Notes: generated by a model not told the origin, from the letters alone. Counted from the first letter of the stretch, positions 51,854 to 62,029 are shown. The stretch is 64,000 nt of DNA from DAHUXN01 sp963811805 (GCA_963811805.1 CAWESU010000001.1:434001-498000), one strand, 5' to 3'. Made by a program: numbers and translations.

Positions 51854-52087
51854 CTATCGCCGCATCGCGCCCACAATCCAGAAAATCAGCGTCAGCGCCA
51901 CACTGATCACAACGCACGTCACAATCGGAAAATAAAAGCTGTTATGCCGCCCGTGATAGGAAATGTCTCCCGGCAACCGTCCCAGCCGAAACGGCAGCTT
52001 CGCACCCGCCACCAGAAACACTCCTGCCGCCGCAATCACCAGCCCCAAAATCAGCAACCCTTTGCCGAGTTCGCGCGCCGGCTCCAT
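51854..52087 (-). CDS. DUF2905-family two-span membrane protein
   Basis: This 77-residue protein matches DUF2905 by eye: ELGKGLLILGLVIAAAGVFLV as the first span, the invariant PFRLGRLPGDISYHGR, and FYFPIVTCVVISVALTLIFWIV as the second. Function is not known for the family. The ATG has no strong ribosome site. It lies upstream of xseA on the same strand, 31 bases away, and may be co-transcribed with it. Confidence 0.88.
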   Translation of the reverse strand: MEPARELGKGLLILGLVIAAAGVFLVAGAKLPFRLGRLPGDISYHGRHNSFYFPIVTCVVISVALTLIFWIVGAMRR

Positions 52088-52132
52088 CAGAAACTCTCTG
52101 GCTTATTCTACCTGACAACGCTCCACCGATGT

Positions 52133-53290
52133 CTACACGTGCGGAAATTTCGTCTGGCAACTGTTGCCGAACGTGAACGAATCAATCTCAATCCCCGGCT
52201 CGGTGGGAATCAACTCCAGCGTGTGACTCCCGAACTGCGGATTCGCCGTCAGGTAATACATGCGCGAGCTGTCCACATCGATGTACGAATTCCCCTGCTC
52301 GTCGATTTTCACGTCCGCGCCTTTGTTGTCGTTCGTCAGGCCTTCCCCATCTTGCAAAATATACAGCCGCTCCGGCTTTCCCGAGGCCACGTTCATCACC
52401 GCGTAAACCTGCGTGGCGTGATATCGCATCTCGAGCCGCGACGCGTTGCCTCCCGGCTGCTGCGTCTTGCCTTCAAAAATCATCCCGTTGGGATCCGTCT
52501 CCCATTTTCCGGAAATTACCGCGTGGCCATCGTCGACTTTGTCCGGAAGTTTGTAATTCGCCGTGCTCCCCGGATGATACGGGTCGCGATTTTCCAAAAT
52601 CCCGCGCCCCTCCCACGGTCCAACGTACATTTCGTCCGTAGGCTCGCCTCCGCATTCCGGCGCTCCCATATTCTCCGGCCCAGGCAGCGTATAGTCCGCC
52701 GGAAACGTCAGCCCCCGATGCGCTTCGTCCAGTAGTTGCCGGATCACCACTTCGAAATTGTGATCGTCGCCCTCCCCGTCGACGTGATAGCGCACGTTGC
52801 CGTTCGCATCGATCAAAAACCGGCTCGGCCAATCCTGATTTGAATACTCCTTCCAAATCTTGAACCAGTCATCCACCACGATCGGGTACGGCAACTCGTA
52901 CCGCTTCACCGCCGCGCGCACGTTGTCCACGTCGTAGGCAATCTGAAATTCCGGGTCGTGCACGCCGACGATCTCCAGCCCGTACTTGTGGTAGCGCGCG
53001 TACCACTCCTTGTTTTGCGGAAACGTACGGATGCAGTTGATGCAGGTGTACTCCCAAAAATCGATCATCACCACTTTGCCGCGCAGCTGCTCCATCGTCA
53101 GCGGCGGCGAATTGATCCATGTCGTTCCGGAAACCTTGAATCCCGGCGGCGGAAAATCCGGCGCCTTCTCGTGCAACGCCACCATCCGTCCATCCACCGT
53201 CGGCCCCGTCAGCTGTATCTGCCCCCGCGCCGCATACGCGCACACCAACATCGCCGCAACGACAAACGCACCTGCCAAGGGCTTGATCAC
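52133..53290 (-). CDS. TlpA/DipZ-like thioredoxin-fold lipoprotein-type exported protein
   Basis: This 385-residue protein starts with GTG 53290 (MIKPLAGAFVVAAMLV), a signal peptide, then a thioredoxin fold with WEYTCINCIRTF (C83-C86) and the cis-Pro loop WPSRFLIDANG. The C-terminal half (from about 220) has the DipZ-like beta domain seen in fused cytochrome-c-biogenesis reductases (SGKWETDPNGMIFEG, TLELIPTEPGIEI). It should reduce or oxidise exported proteins. There is no DsbD-type membrane part, so the electron donor lies elsewhere. The start is directly after the ndk stop (one base gap). Confidence 0.85.
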   Translation of the reverse strand: MIKPLAGAFVVAAMLVCAYAARGQIQLTGPTVDGRMVALHEKAPDFPPPGFKVSGTTWINSPPLTMEQLRGKVVMIDFWEYTCINCIRTFPQNKEWYARYHKYGLEIVGVHDPEFQIAYDVDNVRAAVKRYELPYPIVVDDWFKIWKEYSNQDWPSRFLIDANGNVRYHVDGEGDDHNFEVVIRQLLDEAHRGLTFPADYTLPGPENMGAPECGGEPTDEMYVGPWEGRGILENRDPYHPGSTANYKLPDKVDDGHAVISGKWETDPNGMIFEGKTQQPGGNASRLEMRYHATQVYAVMNVASGKPERLYILQDGEGLTNDNKGADVKIDEQGNSYIDVDSSRMYYLTANPQFGSHTLELIPTEPGIEIDSFTFGNSCQTKFPHV

Positions 53291-53291
53291 C

Positions 53292-53711
53292 TTACACCAG
53301 CTCCATCCCCGAAAAAAAATACGAAATCTCGACTTTCGCCGTCTCCGCCGCATCCGATCCGTGCGTGCAATTATTCTGAATGCTCGTCCCAAACGTTTTC
53401 CGAATCGTCCCGTGCGCCGCCTTCGCCGGATCCGTCGCGCCCATCGTCTCACGCCACCGCGCAATCGCGTTCTCGCACTCTAGCGCCATCACGATCAATT
53501 TCCCCGACGTCATGAACTCCGTCAAATCCTTGAAAAACGGCCGCTCGCGATGCACCGCGTAAAACCCCTCCGCCTCGCTCTTCGTCAGCCTCAGCGACTT
53601 GATGGCCACAATCTTGAATTTCGCCTCGTGAATATGCTTCAGAATGTCCCCCGCCAACCCGCGCCCCACCGCATCCGGCTTAATAATCGCCAACGTTCTC
53701 TCCATCGCCAA
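53292..53711 (-). CDS. ndk: Nucleoside diphosphate kinase
   Basis: This 139-residue enzyme balances nucleoside triphosphates by phosphate transfer through a phosphohistidine. TLAIIKPDAVGRGLAGDIL is the N-terminal core, ENAIARWRETMGATDP the nucleotide loop, and NNCTHGSD carries H117. TTG 53711 is seven bases after AAGGAG and gives the MAxERT N-terminus typical of Ndk; ATG 53705 is the alternative. It lies between sucD and the thioredoxin-like gene. Confidence 0.95.
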   Translation of the reverse strand: MAMERTLAIIKPDAVGRGLAGDILKHIHEAKFKIVAIKSLRLTKSEAEGFYAVHRERPFFKDLTEFMTSGKLIVMALECENAIARWRETMGATDPAKAAHGTIRKTFGTSIQNNCTHGSDAAETAKVEISYFFSGMELV

Positions 53712-53745
53712 TTCCGCTCTCCTTAGTTACTTGCTGTTTTGTTTT

Positions 53746-53768
53746 CTAGCCACTCGTCACTAGCCACT
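53746..53768. repeat. Short direct repeat between ndk and sucD
   Basis: CTAGCCACT occurs twice, at 53746 and 53760, 14 bases apart, with CGTCA between. This looks like a small tandem micro-repeat of intergenic DNA. Confidence 0.45.
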
Positions 53769-53774
53769 GCTCTT

Positions 53775-54655
<881 letters not shown>

Positions 54656-54659
<4 letters not shown>

Positions 54660-55825
54660 CGCACACCTGCCGCCAGCGCCACCACTTTTTCCGCGCCGTC
54701 TTTCATTCCCGCCGCCACCGTAAAATTCAGCCCTGAACTCTGCAAAATTTCCTTCCCTTTCTCGACGTTCGTCCCTTCCATTCGCACCACCACCGGCACT
54801 TTGATCTTCAACTCGTGCGCCGCGTTCACCACGCCTGTCGCTAGCACGTCGCAGCGCAAAATCCCGCCGAAAATATTGATGAACACCGCCTGCACGTTCC
54901 GATCGCCCAGCAAAATCTTGAACGCGTTCTTCACCTGCTCCGCTGACGCGCCTCCGCCCACATCCAAGAAATTCGCGGGATTCCCGCCCGCCAATTTAAT
55001 AATGTCCATCGTGGCCATCGCCAGTCCCGCGCCGTTCACCATGCACGCCACGTTGCCGTCCAGCTGGATGTAATTCAGCTTGTATTTCGAAGCCTCCACT
55101 TCGAGCGGCGTCTCCTCATCCAAGTCCCGCATCTCCGCAATTTCCGGATGCCGCCCCAGGGCGTTGTCGTCGAAATTCATCTTCGCGTCCAGCGCAATCA
55201 GTTTCCCGTCGCCCGTCACCACCAGCGGATTGATCTCCAGCAGTGACGCGTCCGTCGCCAAAAAAGCCCGGTAGAGCGCCTGAAAAAACGGCTCCGCCAC
55301 GCGCACCATCTCGGCCGGCAACCCCAATCCGAAAACGATTTTCCGCACTTGATACGGCTGCAAGCCCGTCGCCGGATGAATCACTTCCTGCAAAATCGCT
55401 TCGGGATGCTCCTTCGCCACTTCTTCAATTTCCATTCCGCCCAACGCGCTCGCCAAAAACACCGGCGCTTCCGCCACGCGGTCCACCAAAATGCTCAAAT
55501 ACAATTCGCGCTTGATGTCGAGCCCCTGCTCGATCAGCAGCCGCCGCACAATTCTTCCTTCCGCGCCCGTCTGCGGCGTCACCAGCTTCATTCCCAGAAT
55601 CTGCCCGGCCAACTCGCTCGCCTGCTCCACCGAACGCGCCAGCTTCACTCCGCCGCCTTTTCCGCGCCCGCCCGCGTGAATCTGCGCCTTCACCACCACC
55701 ACCGGCGTGCCGATTTTCTGCGCCGCCGCCTTCGCATCCTCTTTCCTGAACACCACTTCGCCGCGCGGAATCGGCACCCCAAACTTCGCCAGAATCGCTT
55801 TGGCCTGATACTCGTGTATCTTCAT
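54656..55825 (-). CDS. sucC: Succinate--CoA ligase [ADP-forming] subunit beta
   Basis: This 389-residue subunit has the ATP-grasp domain (KIHEYQAKAILAKFGVPIPRG at the start, VVVKAQIHAGGRGKGGGVKLA) and the C-terminal ligase domain (NFLDVGGGASAEQVKNAFKILL, FINIFGGILRCDVLATGVV). It binds the nucleotide and succinate. It begins the sucCD pair; no other TCA gene is in the window. Confidence 0.97.
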
Positions 55826-55948
55826 TCGCCTTCCCGTAGTGCTAAGATTATTCCTTCACGAGCGCCAATTTATTGGCGCACAAAAGCTCACAAGTTTACT
55901 TCGAATTCGCAGAGCGTAGCAAGAAACCGTAGCTCCGGGCGGCAGCGT

Positions 55949-56443
55949 ATGACTTTCTGGAATGAGGTCTGGGCGATCTTCATTGGCGACATATTCGCCA
56001 GCACGCTCATCGTTTTGCTCTACGTGATGATTCAATGGTTCTTGCGGGCCACGGACGTGCGGGTCGGCTACAGTTGGAAACAGGAAGGTTCAAGCTTTCA
56101 CCCATCTTTTTACATACGCAATCAGTCGGGATCCAGAAGCTACTTGCTTGGGAATATCTCCTATACGAAAAACGAGGGAAAAGAACTTCTGTTCGTCGAC
56201 AACAACTCTATATGGGACAAGCAACTGAAACCCGGAAGCATAAACTTGATTGAAGCGGGCGTAGTACGAGGCGTAACATCGCTGCCCCAATGCACTGAAA
56301 CGGAAGTTACCATTCGCCTACAAAACGGAAGGCAGTTTTGGCTTAAAGGAACAGGCCCAGGCCAACTTCGGATCGGGCGGGTTCAGAGAGCCGCATTCTG
56401 GTTGCGTGCGAAGTGCGAGAAGGCCGCGATTCCATTGGAGTAA
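55949..56443 (+). CDS. Single-span membrane protein of unknown function, 164 residues
   Basis: The product starts MTFWNEVWAIFIGDIFAS and has one hydrophobic span (IFIGDIFASTLIVLLYVMI), then a soluble beta-rich domain (FYIRNQSGSRSYLLGNISYTKN). It has no recognisable family. Codon use is visibly more AT-rich and less biased than the neighbours (for example AAAAACGAGGGAAAAG and CTATATGGG), which hints at acquisition. The ribosome site is weak. It stands alone between convergent/divergent genes, so it is probably a cargo gene or a lineage-specific protein. Confidence 0.7.
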   Translation: MTFWNEVWAIFIGDIFASTLIVLLYVMIQWFLRATDVRVGYSWKQEGSSFHPSFYIRNQSGSRSYLLGNISYTKNEGKELLFVDNNSIWDKQLKPGSINLIEAGVVRGVTSLPQCTETEVTIRLQNGRQFWLKGTGPGQLRIGRVQRAAFWLRAKCEKAAIPLE

Positions 56444-56495
56444 ATTGACACCCCTGATTCACTCTGCCCAAAACAAATCCTCGCCGGGCTCGAAC

Positions 56496-57710
56496 CTACT
56501 TCGCCGGAATGAACAGCTCCAGCCTCACGTGCCACGAAACCGATTGCCCTGGCTGCAGAAACACCATCCCAGTATTTCTCTTGCCCCAAACCTTGGTATT
56601 GAAGGGATCGGCCAGATTGAACTGCGGTTCGACCACCACGTAATTCTTGTCCGGCGGCGCGTACACCTGAATCGCTTTGATCTGCGGCGAGAGCGCCGTC
56701 AACCGCAGCCCGTACTTCGCCGCGGGATCGGTGATTTCGATCACCGCATTCCCAGCCGCGTTGCGTTTCAAATCCGTGAAGCAGTCGTCCATATAGAGCG
56801 TCGGCCCAAACGCCGCGCCGCCCGCCGCGGTGAAGTCATACGGCGTCCCCTTCACCGGCACAATCTTCCCCGTCGGAAAAACGTCGTCGTAGTTGTTCAC
56901 AATCGTGCGCATGTCCGCGGGCAGATGCAATCTCGCCTGCGCCCGCTCGCCGCTGGGAAACTCGAAATAAGGATGGAAGCTGATGGCCATCGGCAGCCGT
57001 TCTGTGCCCACGTTTTTCGCCGTGACGATCACGTCCAGGGCATCGTTCTTCAAGATCATCCGCACGCCCACGTCCGTCTTCGAAGGCCAGTGCCCGTCGA
57101 AATCTCCTCCGTGCAGAATCGCCGACACCGTCGATTCCGCCGGCCCGTTGTGCTCGTGCACGTCCATGAAATGCGCGGACATGATCAGCCCGTGCATCGC
57201 GTGAACTTCCGCGCCGGGCTTTTTCCCTTTCCAGTTCGCCGGCAGCGACATCATTTTGCCGTCAATCATCGTTTCGATCGTCTTGCCATCCGCCGAAAGT
57301 TTTCCGCGAATGCGATTTGGATAGGGCAGCAGAATCGCGCCACCCATCGAGAAGCTTTTGTTGCCGAAGGCGTCGTTCTGGTTTTCGAGCAACTCCTTCG
57401 CGCCTTGCAAATCCGGCGCGTTCAGCACGTCGATGTCGCCCTTGCCCGGCAAATACGCCTTCACCTGCAGCAAATTCATGCCGTTGCCCGGCAGGACAAT
57501 TGCTTCCAGGAACTGTGGCTTGTTGCGGTCGACCGGCTCGGGCCGCTTCAGCGTCACCGCCGGCTCTCCGCCAATCGTCACGGACGAATCCGCCGTCGCC
57601 AGCGCGCGCGGCGTGGTGCTGTCGGGCTTAGAGTTGTGGCGCACAGGTCCCTCTGCGGTCAGCAAGGCCACCGCAGCGAATAGACCGAAAATGATAGCTG
57701 TCTTCCCCAT
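56496..57710 (-). CDS. galM: Exported aldose 1-epimerase (galactose mutarotase family)
   Basis: This 404-residue protein has a signal peptide (AIIFGLFAAVALLTAEG) and a mutarotase domain with LPYPNRIRGKL, EVHAMHGLIM and AISFHPYFEFPSG (two catalytic His regions) and YVVVEPQFNLADPFN with the conserved Glu. Mutarotases interconvert alpha and beta anomers of sugars. It is longer than usual because of an 80-residue N-terminal region before the core. It faces away from the GH51 gene, and the spacer contains LacI-type operators, so it is likely part of the arabinose/galactose regulon. ATG follows GGAG. Confidence 0.9.
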   Translation of the reverse strand: MGKTAIIFGLFAAVALLTAEGPVRHNSKPDSTTPRALATADSSVTIGGEPAVTLKRPEPVDRNKPQFLEAIVLPGNGMNLLQVKAYLPGKGDIDVLNAPDLQGAKELLENQNDAFGNKSFSMGGAILLPYPNRIRGKLSADGKTIETMIDGKMMSLPANWKGKKPGAEVHAMHGLIMSAHFMDVHEHNGPAESTVSAILHGGDFDGHWPSKTDVGVRMILKNDALDVIVTAKNVGTERLPMAISFHPYFEFPSGERAQARLHLPADMRTIVNNYDDVFPTGKIVPVKGTPYDFTAAGGAAFGPTLYMDDCFTDLKRNAAGNAVIEITDPAAKYGLRLTALSPQIKAIQVYAPPDKNYVVVEPQFNLADPFNTKVWGKRNTGMVFLQPGQSVSWHVRLELFIPAK

Positions 57711-57732
57711 GCAAAGTCTCCATTCCCTTACA

Positions 57733-57748
57733 GAGAAAACGTTTTCTC
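57733..57748. promoter_or_regulatory. LacI-type operator 1 (galM leader)
   Basis: GAGAAAACGTTTTCTC is a perfect 16-base palindrome centred on CG, the pattern of LacI-family operators. It lies 22 bases upstream of the galM start and downstream of a plausible galM promoter on the minus strand (TATAAA at 57798-57793 with TTGCCT 18 bases away), so bound repressor would block elongation. Confidence 0.65.
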
Positions 57749-57880
57749 AGCGGAAACCTCACGCCCCTCGCACCCATGGCCTCGTTCGCCACTTTATACT
57801 GGCAACTCAACTGGCGAGGCAAGGACTTTTTCGCCCTGCGCACATCGTTCCCAGCATCCGCGCAATACGGCTATTGACGA

Positions 57881-57890
57881 GTAAACGTTT
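57881..57890. promoter_or_regulatory. LacI-type operator 2 (GH51 promoter region)
   Basis: GTAAACGTTT shares the AAACGTTT core with operators 1 and 3, but the flanks are only partly symmetric. It follows TTGACG (57874-57879) and precedes TACAAT (57900-57905), so it would sit between the -35 and -10 of the GH51 gene; the 20-base spacer is long, which makes the promoter uncertain. Confidence 0.5.
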
Positions 57891-57986
57891 CCAGCGTAAT
57901 ACAATCGACGCCGTGCCCAACATCACGCACAATTCTTCCTCTGCCGCCATTCTTGCCTTTTGTCTTGCTCGATCGGAGAAATGGAA

Positions 57987-59573
57987 ATGAAGCGCACAGA
58001 AATTCGCCGCCGTGATTTGCTGAAAAATGGAGCGGCCGCCATCGTCGCTGCCGCCGTTCCGCTCGGCTCGCCGCTGCTTGGCTGGGCCGTGCCAACTCTG
58101 CAGGGCGCCCCCGCCGCCGCGCCAACTGCCGCCACCGCCAAAATCAAAATCGACTTCGACCGCAAAATTGGCGCCATCGATCGCAACATTTACGGCAACT
58201 TCACCGAGCATCTGGGCCGCTGCATCTACGGCGGCATCTATGACGAAGGCTCGCCTCTCTCCGATAGCGACGGCTTCCGCGAGGATGTCCTCGAGGCTGC
58301 GCGCGGCATGCACGTCTCCGTGCTGCGCTGGCCGGGCGGAAATTTTTCCTCCGGATACAACTGGAAGGACGGCATCGGCCCAAAAGACACGCGCCCGCGC
58401 CGTTGGGACACCGCCTGGCAGGAGGAAGAATCGAATCGTTTCGGCACCGATCAGTTCATCGAATATTGCCGCAAGCTTGGCGCCGAGCCCTACATCTGCG
58501 TGAACATGGGCACCGGCACCATGCAGGATGCCGCCGACTGGGTGGAATACTGCAACGCCACCACCGACACTTATTGGGCGAATCTGCGCAAGAAGAACGG
58601 CCATCCCGAGCCCTACAACGTCAAGTATTGGGCTCTCGGCAACGAAGTCTATGGAAGCTGGCAGGCCGGACACAAAGACGCCGCCAGTTACGCCGCCGAC
58701 GCGCTCGAATTCGGAAAAATGATGCGCTGGGTCGATCCGTCGATCAAGCTCGTCGCCTGCGGAGGCCCCGGCGTCGACTGGAATTTCCCCGTCCTCGAGA
58801 AGCTCGTCTATCTTGTCGATTATATTTCGCTACATCACTACGGCGGCAGCCTGGACACCGCCAAGGAATTCACCGACGCGCACGAATTCGAAAATCAAAT
58901 TCGCACCCTGGACGCCGTGATCACCGCGGTCATGTCGCGCACCGACAAAAAAGATCGCGTGGCCATCGCCGTCGACGAATGGAATATCTGGTTCCGCTCC
59001 TGGTTCCATCGCGGCGACAATCACATGCTCGAAGAAATCTACAACCTGCGCGACGCGCTGTGGGTCGCTTCCGGCCTCAACACATTTCACCGCAACTGCC
59101 AGACCGTGAAGCTCGCCGACGTCGCCCAGCTCGTGAACGTCATCGCACCGATCATGTCCAGCCCCACCGGCATCGTTCTTCAGACCACTTACTACCCGTT
59201 GAAGCTCTACACCGAACATTGCGGCAACGTCGCTCTCGACGCGCTCGTCCGCTCGGACGCTTTTCCCGGCTTGCCCGAAGTTCCTTACCTGGACGTTTCC
59301 GCCACCATCAACGACGGAAATCAATCGCTCACTTTGGCCGTCGTGAATCGCCATCCTACCGCGGACATCACTGCGGAGATCGCCATCGAGGGATTCACGC
59401 CGCAATCTTCCGGCGACCTGTATGAAATCAATGGCCCCAGCCTGGACGCGACCAACACGTTTGCCGACCCAAATCAAGTGACCGCGAAACGGAAAACTTA
59501 CTCCGCCGCCGGCCCCGCGTTTCGCCAGCCGTTCGCGGCGCACTCCGTCAGCGTCCTCACCATGCGCACCTAG
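57987..59573 (+). CDS. Alpha-L-arabinofuranosidase, GH51, Tat-exported
   Basis: This 528-residue enzyme removes arabinose side chains from arabinan and arabinoxylan. The N-terminus RRRDLLKNGAAAIVAAAVP is a twin-arginine signal, so folded protein is exported. The GH51 core shows WPGGNFSSGYNWKDGIGP, acid/base E220 in WALGNEVYG, and nucleophile E331 in VDEWNIWF; the C-terminal beta domain follows. ATG 57987 is eight bases after GGAG; ATG 57981 is possible. GH51 enzymes are often intracellular; the Tat signal puts this one in the periplasm or outside. It heads the plus strand of a divergent pair with galM. Confidence 0.94.
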   Translation: MKRTEIRRRDLLKNGAAAIVAAAVPLGSPLLGWAVPTLQGAPAAAPTAATAKIKIDFDRKIGAIDRNIYGNFTEHLGRCIYGGIYDEGSPLSDSDGFREDVLEAARGMHVSVLRWPGGNFSSGYNWKDGIGPKDTRPRRWDTAWQEEESNRFGTDQFIEYCRKLGAEPYICVNMGTGTMQDAADWVEYCNATTDTYWANLRKKNGHPEPYNVKYWALGNEVYGSWQAGHKDAASYAADALEFGKMMRWVDPSIKLVACGGPGVDWNFPVLEKLVYLVDYISLHHYGGSLDTAKEFTDAHEFENQIRTLDAVITAVMSRTDKKDRVAIAVDEWNIWFRSWFHRGDNHMLEEIYNLRDALWVASGLNTFHRNCQTVKLADVAQLVNVIAPIMSSPTGIVLQTTYYPLKLYTEHCGNVALDALVRSDAFPGLPEVPYLDVSATINDGNQSLTLAVVNRHPTADITAEIAIEGFTPQSSGDLYEINGPSLDATNTFADPNQVTAKRKTYSAAGPAFRQPFAAHSVSVLTMRT

Positions 59574-59579
59574 TCCAAA

Positions 59580-60275
59580 TTATTTCAACGCCGTCGCCGG
59601 CTCTTTCACCCGCAGCCTCAGCTTGTCTTTGCGATGCCCGCCCGGAAGTAGCGTGATCGCGCTGCAATCCTCCACCACCCAATGAGCGCCCGCGCTTCGC
59701 AGCTCCGCTTCGGGCATTGTTGTGCACACGGCAATCACTCGGCAGCCCGCCGCTTTTCCCGAACGCACTCCCGCAGGCGCATCCTCTATCACCACGCAGT
59801 CCGAAGGAGCGAAGCCCAATAGTTCAGCCGCTTTGAGATATGGTTCCGGCGCCGGCTTGCCATTCTCAATGTCATCTGACGTGATGAAAAATCTCGGCCG
59901 CGGCAAACCTCCCGCGCGAATGCGCACCTCCGCCAGCGGCCGCGTGCACGATGTCACCACTGCCCAGCGCTCCGGCGGAAGCGCCTGCAACAACTCGACC
60001 GCGCCCGGCAAAGGCGCCACTCCATCCAAATCGGCGATTTCGCGTCGCTCCACTTCGCGATTCTCCGCCTCATAATCCGAGCCCGGCAGGTACTCGCGAA
60101 TCGTCGTCAGGCTTGGACGCCCATGCGCCGCGCGCACCACTTCTTCGGGATTAAACCCGTGCTCGATGGCCCATCCGTTCCACACGCGCGCCACCGCCGG
60201 AGTCGAATCCAGCAGCACGCCGTCCATATCGAACAGCATTCCGCTGCACAAAATCTGTGTCTCGCTTTGCTTCAA
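59580..60275 (-). CDS. HAD-superfamily sugar phosphatase (beta-phosphoglucomutase-like)
   Basis: This 231-residue protein has HAD motifs FDMDGVLLDST, VVTSCTRPL and KPAPEPYLKAAELLG, then VIEDAPAGVRSGKAAG, typical of the sugar-phosphatase/phosphoglucomutase branch. It is the third gene after isomerase and kinase in the arabinose operon, perhaps removing or moving phosphate on pentose phosphates. TTG 60275 is preferred because it lies four bases after GGAAGGGG; GTG 60323 is longer. It converges with the GH51 gene with 6 bases between. Confidence 0.82.
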   Translation of the reverse strand: MKQSETQILCSGMLFDMDGVLLDSTPAVARVWNGWAIEHGFNPEEVVRAAHGRPSLTTIREYLPGSDYEAENREVERREIADLDGVAPLPGAVELLQALPPERWAVVTSCTRPLAEVRIRAGGLPRPRFFITSDDIENGKPAPEPYLKAAELLGFAPSDCVVIEDAPAGVRSGKAAGCRVIAVCTTMPEAELRSAGAHWVVEDCSAITLLPGGHRKDKLRLRVKEPATALK

Positions 60276-60370
60276 CTTTCCCCTTCCCGCGAATAATTTT
60301 GTCGGGCATACAGTGTTCCACACCCGTCCGCACGATGGCGACCGTTTTTCAGATTTTTTTCCTGATTCGG

Positions 60371-62011
60371 TTAGGCTCGCAGCACTTGCGATCGTGGCCC
60401 TTCTGATTCGGGTTCGTGCGACTCTTGCGATGCGGCCGTCATCTGTTCCTTCGCGATGCCGATCAGCTGCGGCAGCACATCTCCAAAGGCGGCTCCCGCT
60501 CCCGCCCCGCTTCCAAAATCGAAATACAGCCGCCGGTACATCGCGTACAGCCGGTCGTAAACCTTTTCAGCCTCGGCCTGCGGATGATAGACGACGTGCG
60601 GCGGACAAACTTTTTCCTGCGCCTCTTCAATCGTTTTGAACGTCCCCGCCGCCAGAAACGCGAAAATCGCCGACCCGAGGCTGGTCACTTTGCGGCTCGA
60701 CACCAGAACCGGCCGCCGCAACACATTGGCGTACACCTGATTGAGCACCGCGTTGCTCTGCGGAATGCCTCCCGCGTTGATCACTCGCTCGATTCGCGCG
60801 CCGTGCTCCGCCATGCGGTCCAAAATCACCCGCGTGTGAAACGCGGTGCCCTCGATTGCCGCAAACAGTTCGTCCTGCGCCGTGTGCTGCAGGTTCCATC
60901 CGAGCGTCATCCCGCGCAGATTCGCATTGACCAGCACCGTGCGGTCACCGTTGTCCCACGTCATCCGCAGCAAACCCGTTTGCCCCGCCGTGTATTTCTC
61001 CAGCCCAGCGCTCAATTGCGAAATCGTGATGTTCGCGCGCCGCGCTATCGCCTCGAAAATATCGCCGGTCGCCGAAAGCCCCGCCTCGATGCCGGTGTAC
61101 GCCGGATGCACGCTTCCCTTCACCACACCGCAAACTCCCGGCACCAGCTGCGTCTCGCGCGTGATTCCGATGATGCACGTCGACGTGCCCACCACGTTCA
61201 CAATGTCTTTTTCCTGCGCGCCCGCGCCGATCGCGTCCCAATGCGCGTCGAACGCCCCCACCGGAATTGGAATTCCAGCGCGCAGCCCAAGCTTCTCCGC
61301 CCACGGCGCCGACAGTCTCCCCGCGATTTTGTCCGAAGTCTCGTACGATCCCTGCAGTTTCTCCCGCACGCCCGCCAGCAGCGGGTCAACTTTCACCAGA
61401 AACTCCTCCGGCGGCAACCCGCCGAAATCCGGATGCCACAGCCATTTGTGGCCCATCGCGCAGACGCTCCGCTTGGCTTGCGCCGGCTGCGTCACGCCGC
61501 ACAGCGTCGCCGCCACCATGTCGCAATGCTCAAACGCGCTCGCGAACTTGCCGCGCTCCGAAGGATTGTGCCGCAGCCAGTGCAGCAGCTTTGCAAAGCC
61601 CCACTCCGACGAATACACGCCTCCGCACCAGCGAATCGCCTCGAACTTTTCGCGGTGAGCCATCTCCGTGATTTCCGCCGCTTCCGATTTCGCGCGATGG
61701 TCGCACCACAGATAGTATTCGCCCAGCGGAACCATTCCCGCGCCCACCGGAATCACCGACGATCCCGTCGTATCCAGCGCAATCGCTTCGATTTTTTCGC
61801 CGGGAATCCCGGCCTGCTTCAGAGCTTCGCGCGTCGTCGCCGCCAGGGCGCGCATGTGGTCTTCGTGGGATTGCGTGGCTAATTCCGGATCTTCGCGCTT
61901 GCGATGCAGGGGATATTCGGAGACCGCCGAGGCCAGCATGCCCTTCTCGCTGTCCACGATCGACACCCGAACACTCAGTGTCCCGAAATCAACGCCCGCT
62001 ACAATGGCCAT
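60371..62011 (-). CDS. araB: L-ribulokinase (FGGY-family carbohydrate kinase)
   Basis: This 546-residue FGGY kinase begins MAIVAGVDFGTLSVRVSIVDSE, with the family segments AIALDTTGSSVIPVG, WCDHRAKSEAAEI, GTSTCIIGITRETQLVPGVCGV and NAGGIPQSNAVLNQVYANVLRRPV. Length and the DHRA motif fit ribulokinase AraB, which phosphorylates L-ribulose. It is 18 bases downstream of the isomerase gene. L-ribulose-5-phosphate 4-epimerase (AraD) is not in the window. Confidence 0.92.
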   Translation of the reverse strand: MAIVAGVDFGTLSVRVSIVDSEKGMLASAVSEYPLHRKREDPELATQSHEDHMRALAATTREALKQAGIPGEKIEAIALDTTGSSVIPVGAGMVPLGEYYLWCDHRAKSEAAEITEMAHREKFEAIRWCGGVYSSEWGFAKLLHWLRHNPSERGKFASAFEHCDMVAATLCGVTQPAQAKRSVCAMGHKWLWHPDFGGLPPEEFLVKVDPLLAGVREKLQGSYETSDKIAGRLSAPWAEKLGLRAGIPIPVGAFDAHWDAIGAGAQEKDIVNVVGTSTCIIGITRETQLVPGVCGVVKGSVHPAYTGIEAGLSATGDIFEAIARRANITISQLSAGLEKYTAGQTGLLRMTWDNGDRTVLVNANLRGMTLGWNLQHTAQDELFAAIEGTAFHTRVILDRMAEHGARIERVINAGGIPQSNAVLNQVYANVLRRPVLVSSRKVTSLGSAIFAFLAAGTFKTIEEAQEKVCPPHVVYHPQAEAEKVYDRLYAMYRRLYFDFGSGAGAGAAFGDVLPQLIGIAKEQMTAASQESHEPESEGPRSQVLRA

Positions 62012-62029
62012 AATTCGCTGCCCCGGCTC

